A DNA stretch of 64,000 nucleotides from Flavobacterium cauense R2A-7. Lineage in GTDB: Bacteria > Bacteroidota > Bacteroidia > Flavobacteriales > Flavobacteriaceae. Of this stretch, positions 27,140-35,988 are shown piece by piece (the first letter of the stretch is position 1; every line of letters begins with the position of its first letter). The DNA lies in contig NZ_AVBI01000016.1 in NCBI RefSeq assembly GCF_000498475.1, forward strand, positions 186,001-250,000. The letters are read 5' to 3'. The notes below the pieces were generated by a model. That model saw nothing but the letters and a program-made list of their open reading frames with translations, had not been told where the DNA came from and did no database searches. A program made the translations under genes and the position numbers.

Positions 27140-28096
27140 TTACAGATTTAACTCTTTTGAAATTTTATATCGTTCTTCGTTGTTTTTGGTTCTTAGGATG
27201 ATTTCACCCAAAAAACCGGCAAGAAAGAGTTGTGTGCCTATAATCATAGTAGTCAGAGCAATATAAAACCAAGGGTTGTTGGTTACCAAAATAGCCGCTT
27301 CATGGCTGTAAATTTTGTGTAATTTCATGATGCCGATGTATCCTGCAGACAATAGTCCGATAAGAAACATCACCACGCCCAAAGCCCCAAAAAGATGCAT
27401 CGGGCGTTTTCCGAATTTGGAGATGAACCAAATCGTAATCAGATCCAGAAAACCGTTTATAAAACGACTCATGCCAAATTTCGACGAACCGTATTTTCGG
27501 GCCTGATGGATTACCACTTTTTCACCGATTTTTGCGAATCCGGCATTTTTTGCCAGAACCGGAATGTAACGGTGCATTTCGCCGGAAACTTCTACGTTTT
27601 TCACGACGATGTTTTTGTAGGCTTTCAGTCCGCAGTTAAAATCGTTCAGTTGTACGCCCGATGTTTTTCGTGCCGCCCAATTGAACAATTTCGAAGGCAT
27701 ATTTTTCCCGATAACCGAATCATAGCGTTTCTTTTTCCAACCCGAAACCAAATCGTAATTTCCTTTGGTAATCATGTTGAAAAGTTCCGGAATTTCGTCG
27801 GGGCTGTCCTGCAAATCAGCATCCATGGTAATGATAACATCACCTTGAGCTTTGGCAAAACCGGCGTGTAAAGCCTGCGATTTTCCGTAGTTGCGTAAAA
27901 AACGAATTCCCTTTACGTTGCTGTCTTTGGCAGAAAGCTGTTCGATGGTTTGCCAGGAATCGTCGGTACTGCCGTCATCTATGAAAATAACTTCGTATGA
28001 GAAATTATTTTCGTTCATGACCTTTGCAATCCACGAATGCAATTCGGGTAGGGATTCCTGTTCGTTCAGTAAAGGAATTATGATGGATAAATTCAT
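27140..28096 (-). CDS. Family 2 glycosyltransferase, DPM1/GtrB-like
   Basis: The 318-residue protein has an N-terminal GT-A domain (LSIIIPLLNEQESLPEL, EVIFIDDGSTDDSW, VIITMDADLQDSPDEIPEL with the DAD metal motif) and two C-terminal membrane segments at about 232-255 and 268-292. This is the form of polyprenyl-phosphate sugar transferases (GtrB, DPM1-like, ArnC), which put a hexose on undecaprenyl phosphate at the inner membrane. The sugar is unknown. It lies in a minus-strand group between DUF4199 (6 bp upstream) and the sugar-phosphate mutase. Confidence 0.9.
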   Translation of the reverse strand: MNLSIIIPLLNEQESLPELHSWIAKVMNENNFSYEVIFIDDGSTDDSWQTIEQLSAKDSNVKGIRFLRNYGKSQALHAGFAKAQGDVIITMDADLQDSPDEIPELFNMITKGNYDLVSGWKKKRYDSVIGKNMPSKLFNWAARKTSGVQLNDFNCGLKAYKNIVVKNVEVSGEMHRYIPVLAKNAGFAKIGEKVVIHQARKYGSSKFGMSRFINGFLDLITIWFISKFGKRPMHLFGALGVVMFLIGLLSAGYIGIMKLHKIYSHEAAILVTNNPWFYIALTTMIIGTQLFLAGFLGEIILRTKNNEERYKISKELNL

Positions 28097-28102
28097 CTAT
28101 GA

Positions 28103-28633
28103 TTATTCTAAATTCGAGGTTTTGTTTCTGAAAATTAGGGCTAAGAGTGCACCGAAAATTGCTGAAAACACAAAGCTGAATACAAGTCCTTTTAATAAGT
28201 TCATTACAGAATAATTATCGTTTTTCTGCATATCTTCCACCGCTTTTGTTATGGCTTCAGTAGGGGTGTTAAATTTTTTCATCATCTGTACTGCATATTC
28301 GATAGCGTGTTCATTTACGACTCCTTTTGCTTCGGGATCAATTACATTGAAAAGTAAAATGTTGAACAAAACAGACATGGTAGCACCAATGGCTCCTGCG
28401 ATGAAATAAACCGTGAACGCTTCTTTAAAAGTGATAAACCCGTTAAGTTGTTTTTTTGTTTTCGAAACTAAAACTATTCCAACTATTAAAAAGATAACGA
28501 GACTGGAAATTCCTATCCACATATTGGTGAATAATTTCAGGTCAATTGCGTAAATTGAAGCTGTAATAAGGATTGAAATAACGCCAAGGATTATCCCATA
28601 ATTAATGCCGTTTTTTTTAATTACTTCGTTCAT
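28103..28633 (-). CDS. DUF4199 domain-containing membrane protein
   Basis: The 176-residue protein has four hydrophobic segments: YGIILGVISILITASIYAI, MWIGISSLVIFLIVGIVLV, GAIGATMSVLFNILLF and LKGLVFSFVFSAIFGALLALIF. The spacing and the charged loop SKTKKQLNGFITFKEAF between segments 2 and 3 fit DUF4199. The family is limited to Bacteroidota, probably in the inner membrane, with no known function. It is first in the group with the glycosyltransferase, mutase and ABC exporter, and is divergent from rpmE. Confidence 0.87.
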   Translation of the reverse strand: MNEVIKKNGINYGIILGVISILITASIYAIDLKLFTNMWIGISSLVIFLIVGIVLVSKTKKQLNGFITFKEAFTVYFIAGAIGATMSVLFNILLFNVIDPEAKGVVNEHAIEYAVQMMKKFNTPTEAITKAVEDMQKNDNYSVMNLLKGLVFSFVFSAIFGALLALIFRNKTSNLE

Positions 28634-28725
28634 AGTTTTGTTTTTGGTTTAATTAATTTACAAATATAAGAATTCTGCTGTATCTTTGGTTAGTTGTACG
28701 GACTGAAAAAAAGTTACACAAGTAT

Positions 28726-28754
28726 TTGATTTTTAAAAATTAGTTGTACATTTG
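28726..28754 (+). promoter_or_regulatory. rpmE promoter
   Basis: TTG (28726-28728), 18 nt, TACATTTG (28747-28754) is a full match to the Bacteroidota consensus. It predicts a leader of about 100 nt before the ribosomal protein gene. Confidence 0.78.
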
Positions 28755-28785
28755 CACCCTGAATTAAAAAGATTATAAACAAAAA

Positions 28786-28839
28786 GTTACAGGCGTTTAT
28801 ACCTTTTACCGTTTTAAAAGCATCAGAACAGTTTGTAAC
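28786..28839 (+). promoter_or_regulatory. Structured rpmE leader, possible L31 autoregulatory element
   Basis: GTTACAGGC (28786-28794) pairs with GTTTGTAAC (28831-28839) including two G-U pairs, enclosing an inner CTTTT/AAAAG hairpin. Ribosomal protein leaders with such two-stem folds are often bound by their own product. No conservation can be checked here. Confidence 0.4.
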
Positions 28840-28863
28840 CAAATTAATAAAACAAGATTTACC

Positions 28864-29115
28864 ATGAAAAAAGGAATTCACCCGGAAAATTACAGATTAG
28901 TAGCATTTAAAGATATGTCAAACGAAGACGTGTTCATTACAAAATCTACTGTTGAAACTAAAGATACAATCACTGTTGATGGTGTTGAATACCCAGTATA
29001 TAAAATGGAGATTTCCAGAACGTCTCACCCTTTCTATACAGGTAAATCTAAACTTATCGATACAGCTGGTCGTATTGATAAATTCAAAAACAAATACGCT
29101 AAATTCAGCAAATAA
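28864..29115 (+). CDS. rpmE2: 50S ribosomal protein L31, type B (zinc-free)
   Basis: The 83-residue protein has the type B form: MKKGIHPENYRLVAFKDMSNEDVFI, then EISRTSHPFYTGKSKLIDTAGRIDKFKNKYAKF. It lacks the CxxC pair of zinc-binding L31, so it does not need zinc. L31 bridges the ribosomal subunits. It has a strong promoter, a structured leader and a hairpin terminator, and stands as a single-gene unit. Confidence 0.95.
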   Translation: MKKGIHPENYRLVAFKDMSNEDVFITKSTVETKDTITVDGVEYPVYKMEISRTSHPFYTGKSKLIDTAGRIDKFKNKYAKFSK

Positions 29116-29137
29116 TCGCTGTTTTATGATATATGGA

Positions 29138-29166
29138 AGCCTCTCAGTTTTGAGAGGCTTTTTTTA
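29138..29166 (+). terminator. Terminator after rpmE
   Basis: AGCCTCTCA pairs with TGAGAGGCT around a short T loop, followed by eight T. Confidence 0.85.
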
Positions 29167-29204
29167 TTTTATATTTACGGGATTGTTTGTAATTATGTAG
29201 ACTT

Positions 29205-29435
29205 ATGAAAATTTTCAAATTTATTTTTGGGATTGTTTTTATATTCATTATTTCATATTTCTTATTCATGTTTTTAATAAGACTGTTTGTTTATATTTTT
29301 CCAAACACTCGCATAAATGGTTATGGAGAAGTGGTTTATGTTATGCCGACTTCTCAAATGCTTTCCAGTTTTGTAATTACAATTATTTTCTTTGTAGTGT
29401 CTGTGTTTTTTTTTCATAGAAAGTGCTACAGATAA
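29205..29435 (+). CDS. Small hypothetical membrane protein
   Basis: The 76-residue product has two hydrophobic segments: FKFIFGIVFIFIISYFLFMFLIRLFVYIF near residues 4-32 and MLSSFVITIIFFVVSVFFF near 53-71, with a short polar loop between them. I do not recognise a family. No promoter box is obvious and the base composition is very A/T-rich, so the reading frame is plausible but not proven. The following 70 bp contain a short repeat of the AACTCAG type. Confidence 0.5.
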   Translation: MKIFKFIFGIVFIFIISYFLFMFLIRLFVYIFPNTRINGYGEVVYVMPTSQMLSSFVITIIFFVVSVFFFHRKCYR

Positions 29436-29468
29436 TCACTGCTTTTTGAACTCTCAAAAGAAAACTTT

Positions 29469-29500
29469 GTAACTTAGCAACTCAGTAACTCAGCAACTTT
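29469..29500. repeat. Short AACTCAG-type tandem repeat
   Basis: taacttagc, aactcagt, aactcagc, aact occur head to tail just before the alternative glmU start. Confidence 0.5.
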
Positions 29501-29505
29501 TAAAA

Positions 29506-30681
29506 ATGAACTACATACTTTTTGACGGAACCGTTCGCAATGCCTTACTTCCGTTTACGTTTACACGACCGGTAGCCGATATTCGCGTCGGAATTTTAAC
29601 CATTCGTGAAAAATGGGAGAAATACTTAGGCTATACTACGACCACCTTAACAGAAGAATACCTGATAGAAAAATTTCCGATGGTGGAAATGGAAGAAAAC
29701 GTAATGATTAACGCTTCGTTTTTGCCCAACGAAATTCTTTCGGAAATGGTGCGTTCTTTGGAAGCCAATCAGGCGATTTTTTATAAGGATGAAGTCATTG
29801 CGTTTTACAGCAAAGAAAATCAGGAAGAAGTTGATTTTGATACCTATGAAATTATCGAGTATAACGAAGACTGTATCCGAATTGAGCATACCTGGGACAT
29901 TTTTCAGAAAAACGATGCTGCGTTGCGTGAAGATTTCGAGTTAATCACTGAAGGTCGTTTTTCGCAACCGATTCCTAAAAGTATCAACGTAATTGCTCCC
30001 GAAAATATATTTATCGAAGAAGGGGCGAAATTGGAATTCGTAACCTTAAACGCATCCACCGGACCAATTTACATCGGAAAAAATGCTGAAATCATGGAGG
30101 GTTCCGTTATTCGCGGACCGTTTGCCTTGTGTGAAGAAGCGCAGGTAAAACTGGCAACAAAAGTATACGGTGCAACCACAGTTGGTCCTCACTGCAGAAT
30201 TGGTGGCGAAGTGAATAATTCAGTGTTGTTTGGGTATTCCAATAAAGGCCACGACGGATTTTTAGGAAATTCAGTTTTAGGCGAATGGTGTAACATTGGA
30301 GCCGACAGCAACAATTCCAATCTGAAAAACAATTATGAAGAGGTGAAACTCTGGAGCTACGAAACGGAAGGTTTTGCCAAAACCGGCTTGCAGTTTTGCG
30401 GACTTATGATGGGCGACCACAGCAAGTGTGGTATCAACACAATGTTCAATACCGGAACCGTTGTTGGGGTTTCTGCTAATATTTTCGGAAGCGGCTTCCC
30501 TCGTAATTTTGTGCCAAGTTTCTCTTGGGGCGGTGCGTCAGGTTTTACAACCTACATCACCAAAAAAGCTTTCGAGACGGCTAAAATTGTAATGTCGCGT
30601 CGTCATGTGGAATTTACCGAACAGGATGCGGCTATTTTAGAACACGTTTTCGAGGAAACGAAAAAATGGCGAAAAGAATAG
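29506..30681 (+). CDS. Alternative GlmU (putative sugar nucleotidyltransferase / acetyltransferase)
   Basis: The 391-residue protein begins [37 protein letters not shown], as in the alternative bacterial GlmU family (TIGR03991), which is found mostly in Bacteroidota. The N-terminal half (about 1-180) is a nucleotidyltransferase-like domain without the usual GGGxGTR loop. The C-terminal half is a left-handed beta-helix of hexapeptide repeats ([28 protein letters not shown], then [18 protein letters not shown]). It is believed to make UDP-GlcNAc from GlcN-1-P, feeding MurA and lipid A synthesis. A hairpin terminator follows. Confidence 0.85.
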   Translation: MNYILFDGTVRNALLPFTFTRPVADIRVGILTIREKWEKYLGYTTTTLTEEYLIEKFPMVEMEENVMINASFLPNEILSEMVRSLEANQAIFYKDEVIAFYSKENQEEVDFDTYEIIEYNEDCIRIEHTWDIFQKNDAALREDFELITEGRFSQPIPKSINVIAPENIFIEEGAKLEFVTLNASTGPIYIGKNAEIMEGSVIRGPFALCEEAQVKLATKVYGATTVGPHCRIGGEVNNSVLFGYSNKGHDGFLGNSVLGEWCNIGADSNNSNLKNNYEEVKLWSYETEGFAKTGLQFCGLMMGDHSKCGINTMFNTGTVVGVSANIFGSGFPRNFVPSFSWGGASGFTTYITKKAFETAKIVMSRRHVEFTEQDAAILEHVFEETKKWRKE

Positions 30682-30704
30682 TTTACATTTCAAAGAAATT
30701 AGAC

Positions 30705-30737
30705 AACCACGATTGCGAAAACAGTCGTGGTTTTTTT
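30705..30737 (+). terminator. Terminator after alternative glmU
   Basis: AACCACGA (30705-30712) pairs with TCGTGGTT (30724-30731), followed by a T run. An open frame runs through it, but this region is not coding. Confidence 0.8.
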
Positions 30738-30766
30738 GTAAATTTATTCTTCAAAATCAGAACGTT

Positions 30767-32161
30767 ATGTACAGAACAGAGAATGATTTATTAGGCGATA
30801 TGCAGGTGCCGGCCAATGCGTATTACGGAATTCAGACGCAAAGAGCCATTGATAATTTTCACATATCCGGTGTAAAATTGTATCAGTTTCCCGAATTTAT
30901 TAAAGGATTGGCCTATGTGAAATGGGCAGCAGCCGAAACCAATTTCCAATTAAGACTTTTGGATGAAAAACTCAAAAATGTCATTGTGGAAGCCGCTAAA
31001 GAAGTCATCTCCGGAAAATTCGATATGGAATTCCCTATTGATATGATTCAGGGTGGCGCAGGAACGTCCACGAATATGAATATCAATGAAGTTTTGGCCA
31101 ACCGTGCGTTGGAATTAATGGGACATCAAAAAGGAGAATACCAATATTGTTCCCCCAACGATCATGTGAACTTGTCGCAATCGACTAATGATGCTTATCC
31201 GACTTCCATTCGAATTGCTGCGGTGCATTCAAACATTCAGCTTATTGAACATCTTAAAGCTTTAATTGCTGCGTTCCGAAAAAAAGGAGAGGAGTTTAAG
31301 CATATTCTGAAAATGGGGAGAACCCAATTGCAGGATGCGGTTCCGATGACATTAGGTCAGGAATTTGAAGCGTTTGCGGTGACTTTAGAAGAGGAAGTGG
31401 ACCGCCTGACTCAAAACTGCAATTTAATGCTGGAAACCAATATGGGCGCCACTGCTATCGGAACAGGAATTAACGCTGCTCCCGGTTATGCCGAATTGTG
31501 TGCTGAAAATTTAGCGAAAGTTACCGGTTTGGCGATTGTTTCCGCGCCCAATCTAATTGAAGCTACACCGGATACAGGGGCTTACGTGATTTATTCGTCT
31601 GCTTTAAAACGTATGGCGATTAAAATCTCGAAAATCTGTAACGATTTGCGTTTGCTTTCTTCGGGTCCGCGTTGTGGTCTGAATGAAATCAATTTGCCGC
31701 CCATGCAGCCGGGTTCGTCTATTATGCCCGGGAAAGTGAATCCGGTGATTCCTGAAGTGATGAATCAGGTGTGTTATCGTGTTATCGGAAATGATCTGAC
31801 AGTAACTATGGCCGCCGAAGCCGGACAATTGCAATTGAACGTTATGGAGCCGGTATTGACCTATGCGATTATGGAGTCCATGCAGCTATTGTCTAACGGA
31901 ATGGATACCTTGCGCGAAAAATGTATCGATGGTATTACGGCTAACGAAGAACATTGCCGTGAAATGGTATTGCACAGTATCGGAATTGTAACGGCTCTGA
32001 ATCCGTACATAGGCTATAAAAACAGTACAAAAATTGCAAAAGAGGCATTGGAAACCGGTAAAAGTGTATACAATCTGGTTTTGGAACATAATATTTTGTC
32101 AAAGGAACAAATCGATGATATTCTCAATCCGGAAAACATGCTGGCTCCCAAAAAGAGTTAA
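30767..32161 (+). CDS. aspA: Aspartate ammonia-lyase
   Basis: The enzyme splits aspartate to fumarate and ammonia. The start is ATG at 30767 ([27 protein letters not shown]), giving 464 residues; codons further upstream lie in a terminator. Fumarase/aspartase signatures are visible: [22 protein letters not shown] near 95-116, [18 protein letters not shown] near 135-152, and the mobile loop [15 protein letters not shown] near 318-332 with its catalytic Ser. The IQGGAGTS and [12 protein letters not shown] forms fit aspartase better than class II fumarase, but separating the two from sequence alone is not certain. Confidence 0.88.
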   Translation: MYRTENDLLGDMQVPANAYYGIQTQRAIDNFHISGVKLYQFPEFIKGLAYVKWAAAETNFQLRLLDEKLKNVIVEAAKEVISGKFDMEFPIDMIQGGAGTSTNMNINEVLANRALELMGHQKGEYQYCSPNDHVNLSQSTNDAYPTSIRIAAVHSNIQLIEHLKALIAAFRKKGEEFKHILKMGRTQLQDAVPMTLGQEFEAFAVTLEEEVDRLTQNCNLMLETNMGATAIGTGINAAPGYAELCAENLAKVTGLAIVSAPNLIEATPDTGAYVIYSSALKRMAIKISKICNDLRLLSSGPRCGLNEINLPPMQPGSSIMPGKVNPVIPEVMNQVCYRVIGNDLTVTMAAEAGQLQLNVMEPVLTYAIMESMQLLSNGMDTLREKCIDGITANEEHCREMVLHSIGIVTALNPYIGYKNSTKIAKEALETGKSVYNLVLEHNILSKEQIDDILNPENMLAPKKS

Positions 32162-32163
32162 TA

Positions 32164-32192
32164 AAAAGCCACTGGATAATAGTGGCTTTTTA
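32164..32192. terminator. Bidirectional terminator after aspA
   Basis: AAAAGCCACT / AGTGGCTTTT with a GGATAAT loop and A/T flanks, between aspA and the converging PepSY-like gene. Confidence 0.8.
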
Positions 32193-32206
32193 AGTTTTAT
32201 GTTTTC

Positions 32207-32632
32207 TCATTTCCTGATGTTGCCATTCTGGTAAAAATCGAGATCAATTTTGTTGGTTAAATCTACATCGATGTATTTGTGCCCCAAATCCACATGGGTG
32301 ATTTTTTCATTGGGGTAGTTCGTTTTGATATAGTCGAGAATTTTCGGGTCAATATACGCTGTCGGAATCGGTTTTTTGTGTCCGTCAACTTCCCGCCATT
32401 CGCCATTCTTCCAAAATTCTACTTCGGTTCCGTCATGCAGCCACACTTCATAGCCTTTTTCGCCATATTCCGGATCTCTGCTAACATGCTTTACGGTTGT
32501 GTTTGGAAAATGTTCCGCCAAAAACGCCTTAGAATTTTCAGGAAGTTCTGAAAGACTTATTTTCTTGCGTTGTGCGTTGGTTATTGTAAAAGTGAGTAGG
32601 AGCAAGAGTGTGAAGATGATTTTCGTATTCAT
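32207..32632 (-). CDS. PepSY-like periplasmic protein (PF11396-like)
   Basis: The start is the ATG at 32630-32632, which opens a clear signal peptide (MNTKIIFTLLLLLTFTITNAQ); 11 codons further upstream are probably not used. The 141-residue product holds two repeats of a PepSY-like unit: LPENSKAFLAEHFPNTTVKHVSRD and DPKILDYIKTNYPNEKITHVDLG, each followed by a YEVWLHDGTEVEFWKNGEWREV-type beta strand pair. Such exported proteins are common in Bacteroidota and have no proven role. It is a single gene. Confidence 0.8.
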   Translation of the reverse strand: MNTKIIFTLLLLLTFTITNAQRKKISLSELPENSKAFLAEHFPNTTVKHVSRDPEYGEKGYEVWLHDGTEVEFWKNGEWREVDGHKKPIPTAYIDPKILDYIKTNYPNEKITHVDLGHKYIDVDLTNKIDLDFYQNGNIRK

Positions 32633-32868
32633 GACATATGGTTTTAAGTATGAATAATTTTCCAACTTAAATTTACGAAAAACGATTCGGAATTCAATCG
32701 ATTAATTTTCAAACAGTTGTGGTTTTTTGAGATGAGGCTGATTACAGATTTTATGAAATCGCCATTACCTAAGAGTTTTGCATAAACAAATACCGATGAA
32801 TTAAAAAACGATACCGTTTAGAACCGTTAAAAAATAAATTTTACACATGTGAAACCGATATTTGTGTG

Positions 32869-32876
32869 TAAATTTG
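32869..32876 (+). promoter_or_regulatory. -7 promoter element of mtaB
   Basis: TAAATTTG matches the consensus and lies 44 nt before the ATG at 32921. No TTG at the usual distance. The gap 32666-32868 otherwise shows no gene or obvious structure. Confidence 0.5.
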
Positions 32877-32920
32877 CCGACTCAATTTTTTGACAACGAT
32901 TTCATTAATTGAGCTATCTT

Positions 32921-34249
32921 ATGGAAAACAGAAAAAAAGTAGCGTTCTACACGCTGGGTTGCAAACTGAACTTTTCAGAAACATCAACCATTGCACGTAA
33001 TTTTCAGGACGAAGGTTTTGAACGCGTGGATTTTGAAGAGGTTGCGGATATGTACGTAATCAACACCTGCTCGGTTACCGAAAATGCCGATAAACAATTC
33101 AAACAGATTGTAAAAAAAGCCATGAAGCTGAATGATAAGGCTTTCATTGCGGCAGTAGGGTGCTATGCCCAGTTAAAACCCGAAGAACTGGCTGATGTTG
33201 ATGGCGTGGATTTGGTCTTGGGTGCCACCGAAAAATTTAAGATTACCGATTATATTAATGATCTTTCCAAAAACGATTTGGGAGAAGTACATTCCTGCGA
33301 AATCGAAGAAGCCGATTTTTATGTGGGAAGTTATTCCATTGGCGACAGAACCCGCGCGTTTTTAAAAGTGCAGGATGGCTGCGATTATAAATGTACGTAT
33401 TGTACGATTCCATTGGCACGCGGAATTTCACGTAGTGATACGATGGAAAACGTTCTGAAAAATGCCAAAGAAATTTCCGAACAGGGAATCAAGGAAATTG
33501 TGTTAACCGGTGTAAACATCGGGGATTACGGTAAAGGAGAATTCGGAAACAAAAAACACGAGCATACCTTTTTCGAATTGGTGCAGAATCTGGATCAAGT
33601 AGAAGGGATTGAGCGTTTGCGAATTTCGTCGATTGAGCCGAATCTGTTGAAAAATGAAACTATTGAATTTGTAGCGCAAAGCCGAACTTTTGTGCCTCAT
33701 TTCCACATTCCGCTGCAATCAGGAAGTAACGATATTTTAAAGAAAATGAAACGTCGTTACCTGCGCGAAGTGTATACGGAACGTGTGGCGAAAATCCGAG
33801 AAGTAATGCCGCATGCCTGTATTGGTGTGGATGTCATTGTAGGATTTCCGGGTGAAACCGACGAGCATTTCTTGGAAACCTATCATTTCTTAAATGAACT
33901 GGATATTTCCTATCTGCACGTTTTTACCTATTCGGAACGTGATAATACCGAAGCGGCTGAAATGGACGGAATTGTTCCGGGTAATGTTCGTGCAAAAAGA
34001 AGTAAGATGCTACGTGGTTTATCCGTGAAAAAACGACGAGCTTTTTATGAAAGTCAGCTTGGAACCAACAGAACGGTTTTGTTTGAAGGTGAAAATAAAG
34101 AAGGCTACATTCACGGATTTACCGAAAATTACGTAAAAGTAAAAACGCCGTGGAATCCGGAATTGGTGAATACTTTGCATGAGATTAACTTGACCCGAAT
34201 TGATGAAGACGGCAGTGTGAGAATGGAGTTTTTAAAAATTACGAATTAG
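32921..34249 (+). CDS. mtaB: tRNA t6A37 methylthiotransferase MtaB
   Basis: This radical-SAM enzyme turns t6A37 of tRNA into ms2t6A. The ATG at 32921 (MENRKKVAFYTLGCKLNFSE) was chosen over an in-frame TTG four codons before. The UPF0004 domain has three Cys (TLGCKLN, VINTCSVT, AVGCYAQ) for one iron-sulfur cluster. The radical-SAM motif DGCDYKCTYCTIP near residues 150-162 binds the second. A C-terminal TRAM-like part (RTVLFEGENKEGYIHGFTENYVKVKTPW) ends the protein. Length (442) and the GCKLNFSET start point to MtaB rather than MiaB or RimO. Confidence 0.92.
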   Translation: MENRKKVAFYTLGCKLNFSETSTIARNFQDEGFERVDFEEVADMYVINTCSVTENADKQFKQIVKKAMKLNDKAFIAAVGCYAQLKPEELADVDGVDLVLGATEKFKITDYINDLSKNDLGEVHSCEIEEADFYVGSYSIGDRTRAFLKVQDGCDYKCTYCTIPLARGISRSDTMENVLKNAKEISEQGIKEIVLTGVNIGDYGKGEFGNKKHEHTFFELVQNLDQVEGIERLRISSIEPNLLKNETIEFVAQSRTFVPHFHIPLQSGSNDILKKMKRRYLREVYTERVAKIREVMPHACIGVDVIVGFPGETDEHFLETYHFLNELDISYLHVFTYSERDNTEAAEMDGIVPGNVRAKRSKMLRGLSVKKRRAFYESQLGTNRTVLFEGENKEGYIHGFTENYVKVKTPWNPELVNTLHEINLTRIDEDGSVRMEFLKITN

Positions 34250-34276
34250 AAATTACGAATTGCAAAAATGTTGTTT

Positions 34277-34350
34277 TTGTCATTCCGACGAAGGAGGAAT
34301 CTCATTATTTTATTCTTAATTGTGCGATTCCTCCTTTGTCGGAATGACAA
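34277..34350. repeat. Palindromic intergenic element (REP/MITE-like)
   Basis: 25-nt arms at 34277-34301 and 34326-34350 are inverted repeats with one mismatch (G-U in RNA) around a 24-nt A/T loop. The core is TCATTCCGACGAAGGAGGAAT. As I recall, such TCATTCCGACGAAGGAGGAATC sequences are dispersed in Bacteroidota genomes. No other copy lies in this window. Confidence 0.75.
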
Positions 34351-34418
34351 ATCCTCTTTTAAAGTTTAATTTTAACTGTAATAAATATCGTAAAAACTAC
34401 TTTTATTTAACCGCTATT

Positions 34419-34760
34419 TTAATATTTATAGTGGAATCGCAATTTGGTTATGCGGTATACGTTTTCACCCAATTGTTCTATAAATTCAAATTTATTTCTT
34501 CCCGGTTGTGAAAATGAAACAATCGATCCGGCCGCAATTTCATAATAATTTTTTTTGCCTTCCATCATAAAGCGGTCGCCGGTTTTGCGGTAAGCCGATC
34601 GGATTAAATCGAATTCAAAAAGATTCCAGGTGCTGAAATCGGCCGAGAAATCACCGGCAGAAGTGCAAATACCTTCCGTGATTTCCGTTTTGCTGCCGTA
34701 ATATTTTTCGATGTTTTCAAAAAAATGAATAATATCGGTGTAGAATTCCTCTGATGTCAT
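34419..34760 (-). CDS. Hypothetical protein
   Basis: The 113-residue product (MTSEEFYTDIIHFFENIEKYYGSKTEITEG) is predicted alpha + beta, without a signal peptide or membrane segment. It has one Cys only. I do not recognise a family. A TACATTTA box on the minus strand (34764-34771) close to the ATG resembles a -7 element and supports expression as a leaderless or short-leader gene. The downstream neighbour is the palindromic element. Confidence 0.65.
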   Translation of the reverse strand: MTSEEFYTDIIHFFENIEKYYGSKTEITEGICTSAGDFSADFSTWNLFEFDLIRSAYRKTGDRFMMEGKKNYYEIAAGSIVSFSQPGRNKFEFIEQLGENVYRITKLRFHYKY

Positions 34761-34831
34761 GCACTAAATGTACAGTATTTTTTCAGAAATAAAAAAAGCC
34801 GCTTCTTTTTTGAAACGACTTTTGGTTTTGT

Positions 34832-35116
34832 TTAGATTTTAATTCCCGGTGGAAGCAATTCTCTGTACACCGGATTTTTTCTGAAAAAAGCAGCTACTTT
34901 CGGATGAATCGGAACTACTTTCCATTTTTTTTCTTCTGCAACCAATAAAATCTGTTTTAAAAAATCAGACATGGTTTCCGAACCTTCAAACTGCTCCGGG
35001 ATATTCACTTTGGAAAGGAAAATCTTTTTTTCCTGAAATGAATATTCAACCGTGAGTAACTGACCGTCAACAGTTGTTTCAAACTGTCTTGAAAATTCAT
35101 TGTTTTTGATAATCAT
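34832..35116 (-). CDS. GNAT-like N-acetyltransferase (YjdJ/PF14542 type)
   Basis: The start is the ATG at 35114-35116 (MIIKNNEFSRQFETTVDGQLLTVEYSFQEKK), since the -7 box at 35149-35156 lies upstream of it and the frame beginning at 35161 would precede transcription. The 94-residue product matches the compact GCN5-related family: strand pair, short loop, then a helix (MSDFLKQILLVAEEKKWKVVPIHPKVAAFFRKNPVYRELL) with the VP..HP-x-V-x-x-F-F-xx-P-x-Y pattern. The acceptor is unknown. Confidence 0.82.
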   Translation of the reverse strand: MIIKNNEFSRQFETTVDGQLLTVEYSFQEKKIFLSKVNIPEQFEGSETMSDFLKQILLVAEEKKWKVVPIHPKVAAFFRKNPVYRELLPPGIKI

Positions 35117-35148
35117 TAGAGGAGTTTTTGTCGAATGTAAATAAGGTA

Positions 35149-35178
35149 CAAAGGTACTCATTTGAGAATCAATATCAA
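35149..35178 (-). promoter_or_regulatory. Promoter of the GNAT-like gene
   Basis: On the minus strand TTG (35176-35178), 19 nt, TACCTTTG (35149-35156) fits the consensus and fixes the start of the gene at 35116. Confidence 0.7.
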
Positions 35179-35319
35179 ACTGTTTTCTAAGGTATTAAAA
35201 TGGTTGGCTGTGTTTGTGTTTTAGTTAAATTTAAATTTTTTAATCGTGTTTAAATGCTTAAAAGTACTATTTTTATGGAAATTTCAATGTAACCTTTATC
35301 CGAATTCAATTTCCACTCA

Positions 35320-35976
35320 ATGAATAAAATTCCCGTTTATTTTATGCCGGGTTTGGCAGCCAGTCCGAAGATTTTTGAAAAAATACAATTGCCAGAAGAG
35401 CAGTTCGAAGTACATCTTCTGGAATGGTTTTTGCCCAAGCCTAATGAAACGTTAGAAGGGTATGCGGAACGTATGGCTGAAGAAATAAAGCACGATGATG
35501 CTGTTTTGATTGGTGTTTCCTTTGGTGGGATTTTGGTGCAGGAAATTGCTAAAATAAAACAGGTTCGGAAAACAATCATTATTTCCAGCGTAAAGTGTGC
35601 CGATGAATTTCCGATGCGAATGAAATTGGCAAAAAATACCAAAGCGTATAAACTGATTCCGACGAGTATGTTTTCCAATGTCGAATTTCTGTTGAAATAC
35701 GGAATGGGGGAAAGGGTAAAAGAACGTTTGGAATTGTATAAAATGTATCTTTCGGTTAACGATAAAAAGTATCTGGATTGGGCTATTGAAAATGTTTTGC
35801 TTTGGAATAGAAAAGAAATTGATGAAAAAGTCGTTCATATTCATGGGGATAACGATGATGTTTTTCCAATAAAAAACATTAAAAACTGTATAGTGGTAAA
35901 AGGCGGAACACACGCCATGATTCTGTTTAAATACAAATGGATGAATGAAAATCTGCCAAGAATAATAACGGAATAA
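35320..35976 (+). CDS. Alpha/beta hydrolase
   Basis: The 218-residue protein has the hydrolase fold order: an oxyanion-side PVYFMPGLAASPKIFE near the start, the nucleophile elbow GVSFGG near residue 68 (Ser in GxSxGG), VVHIHGDNDDVFPI near 172-185 with the acid, and the catalytic His in GTHAM near 196-200. No signal peptide, so probably cytoplasmic. The substrate cannot be told. It is 12 bp before the lytic transglycosylase gene and probably forms a small operon with it and the half-length TSUP gene. Confidence 0.82.
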   Translation: MNKIPVYFMPGLAASPKIFEKIQLPEEQFEVHLLEWFLPKPNETLEGYAERMAEEIKHDDAVLIGVSFGGILVQEIAKIKQVRKTIIISSVKCADEFPMRMKLAKNTKAYKLIPTSMFSNVEFLLKYGMGERVKERLELYKMYLSVNDKKYLDWAIENVLLWNRKEIDEKVVHIHGDNDDVFPIKNIKNCIVVKGGTHAMILFKYKWMNENLPRIITE

Positions 35977-35988
35977 AAAGTCGGGAAT

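Noticed and set aside
30683..30766. N-terminal extension of aspA from 30713
   Set aside because: It would be encoded in the terminator of the preceding gene, and the conserved aspartase N-terminus begins at the ATG 30767.
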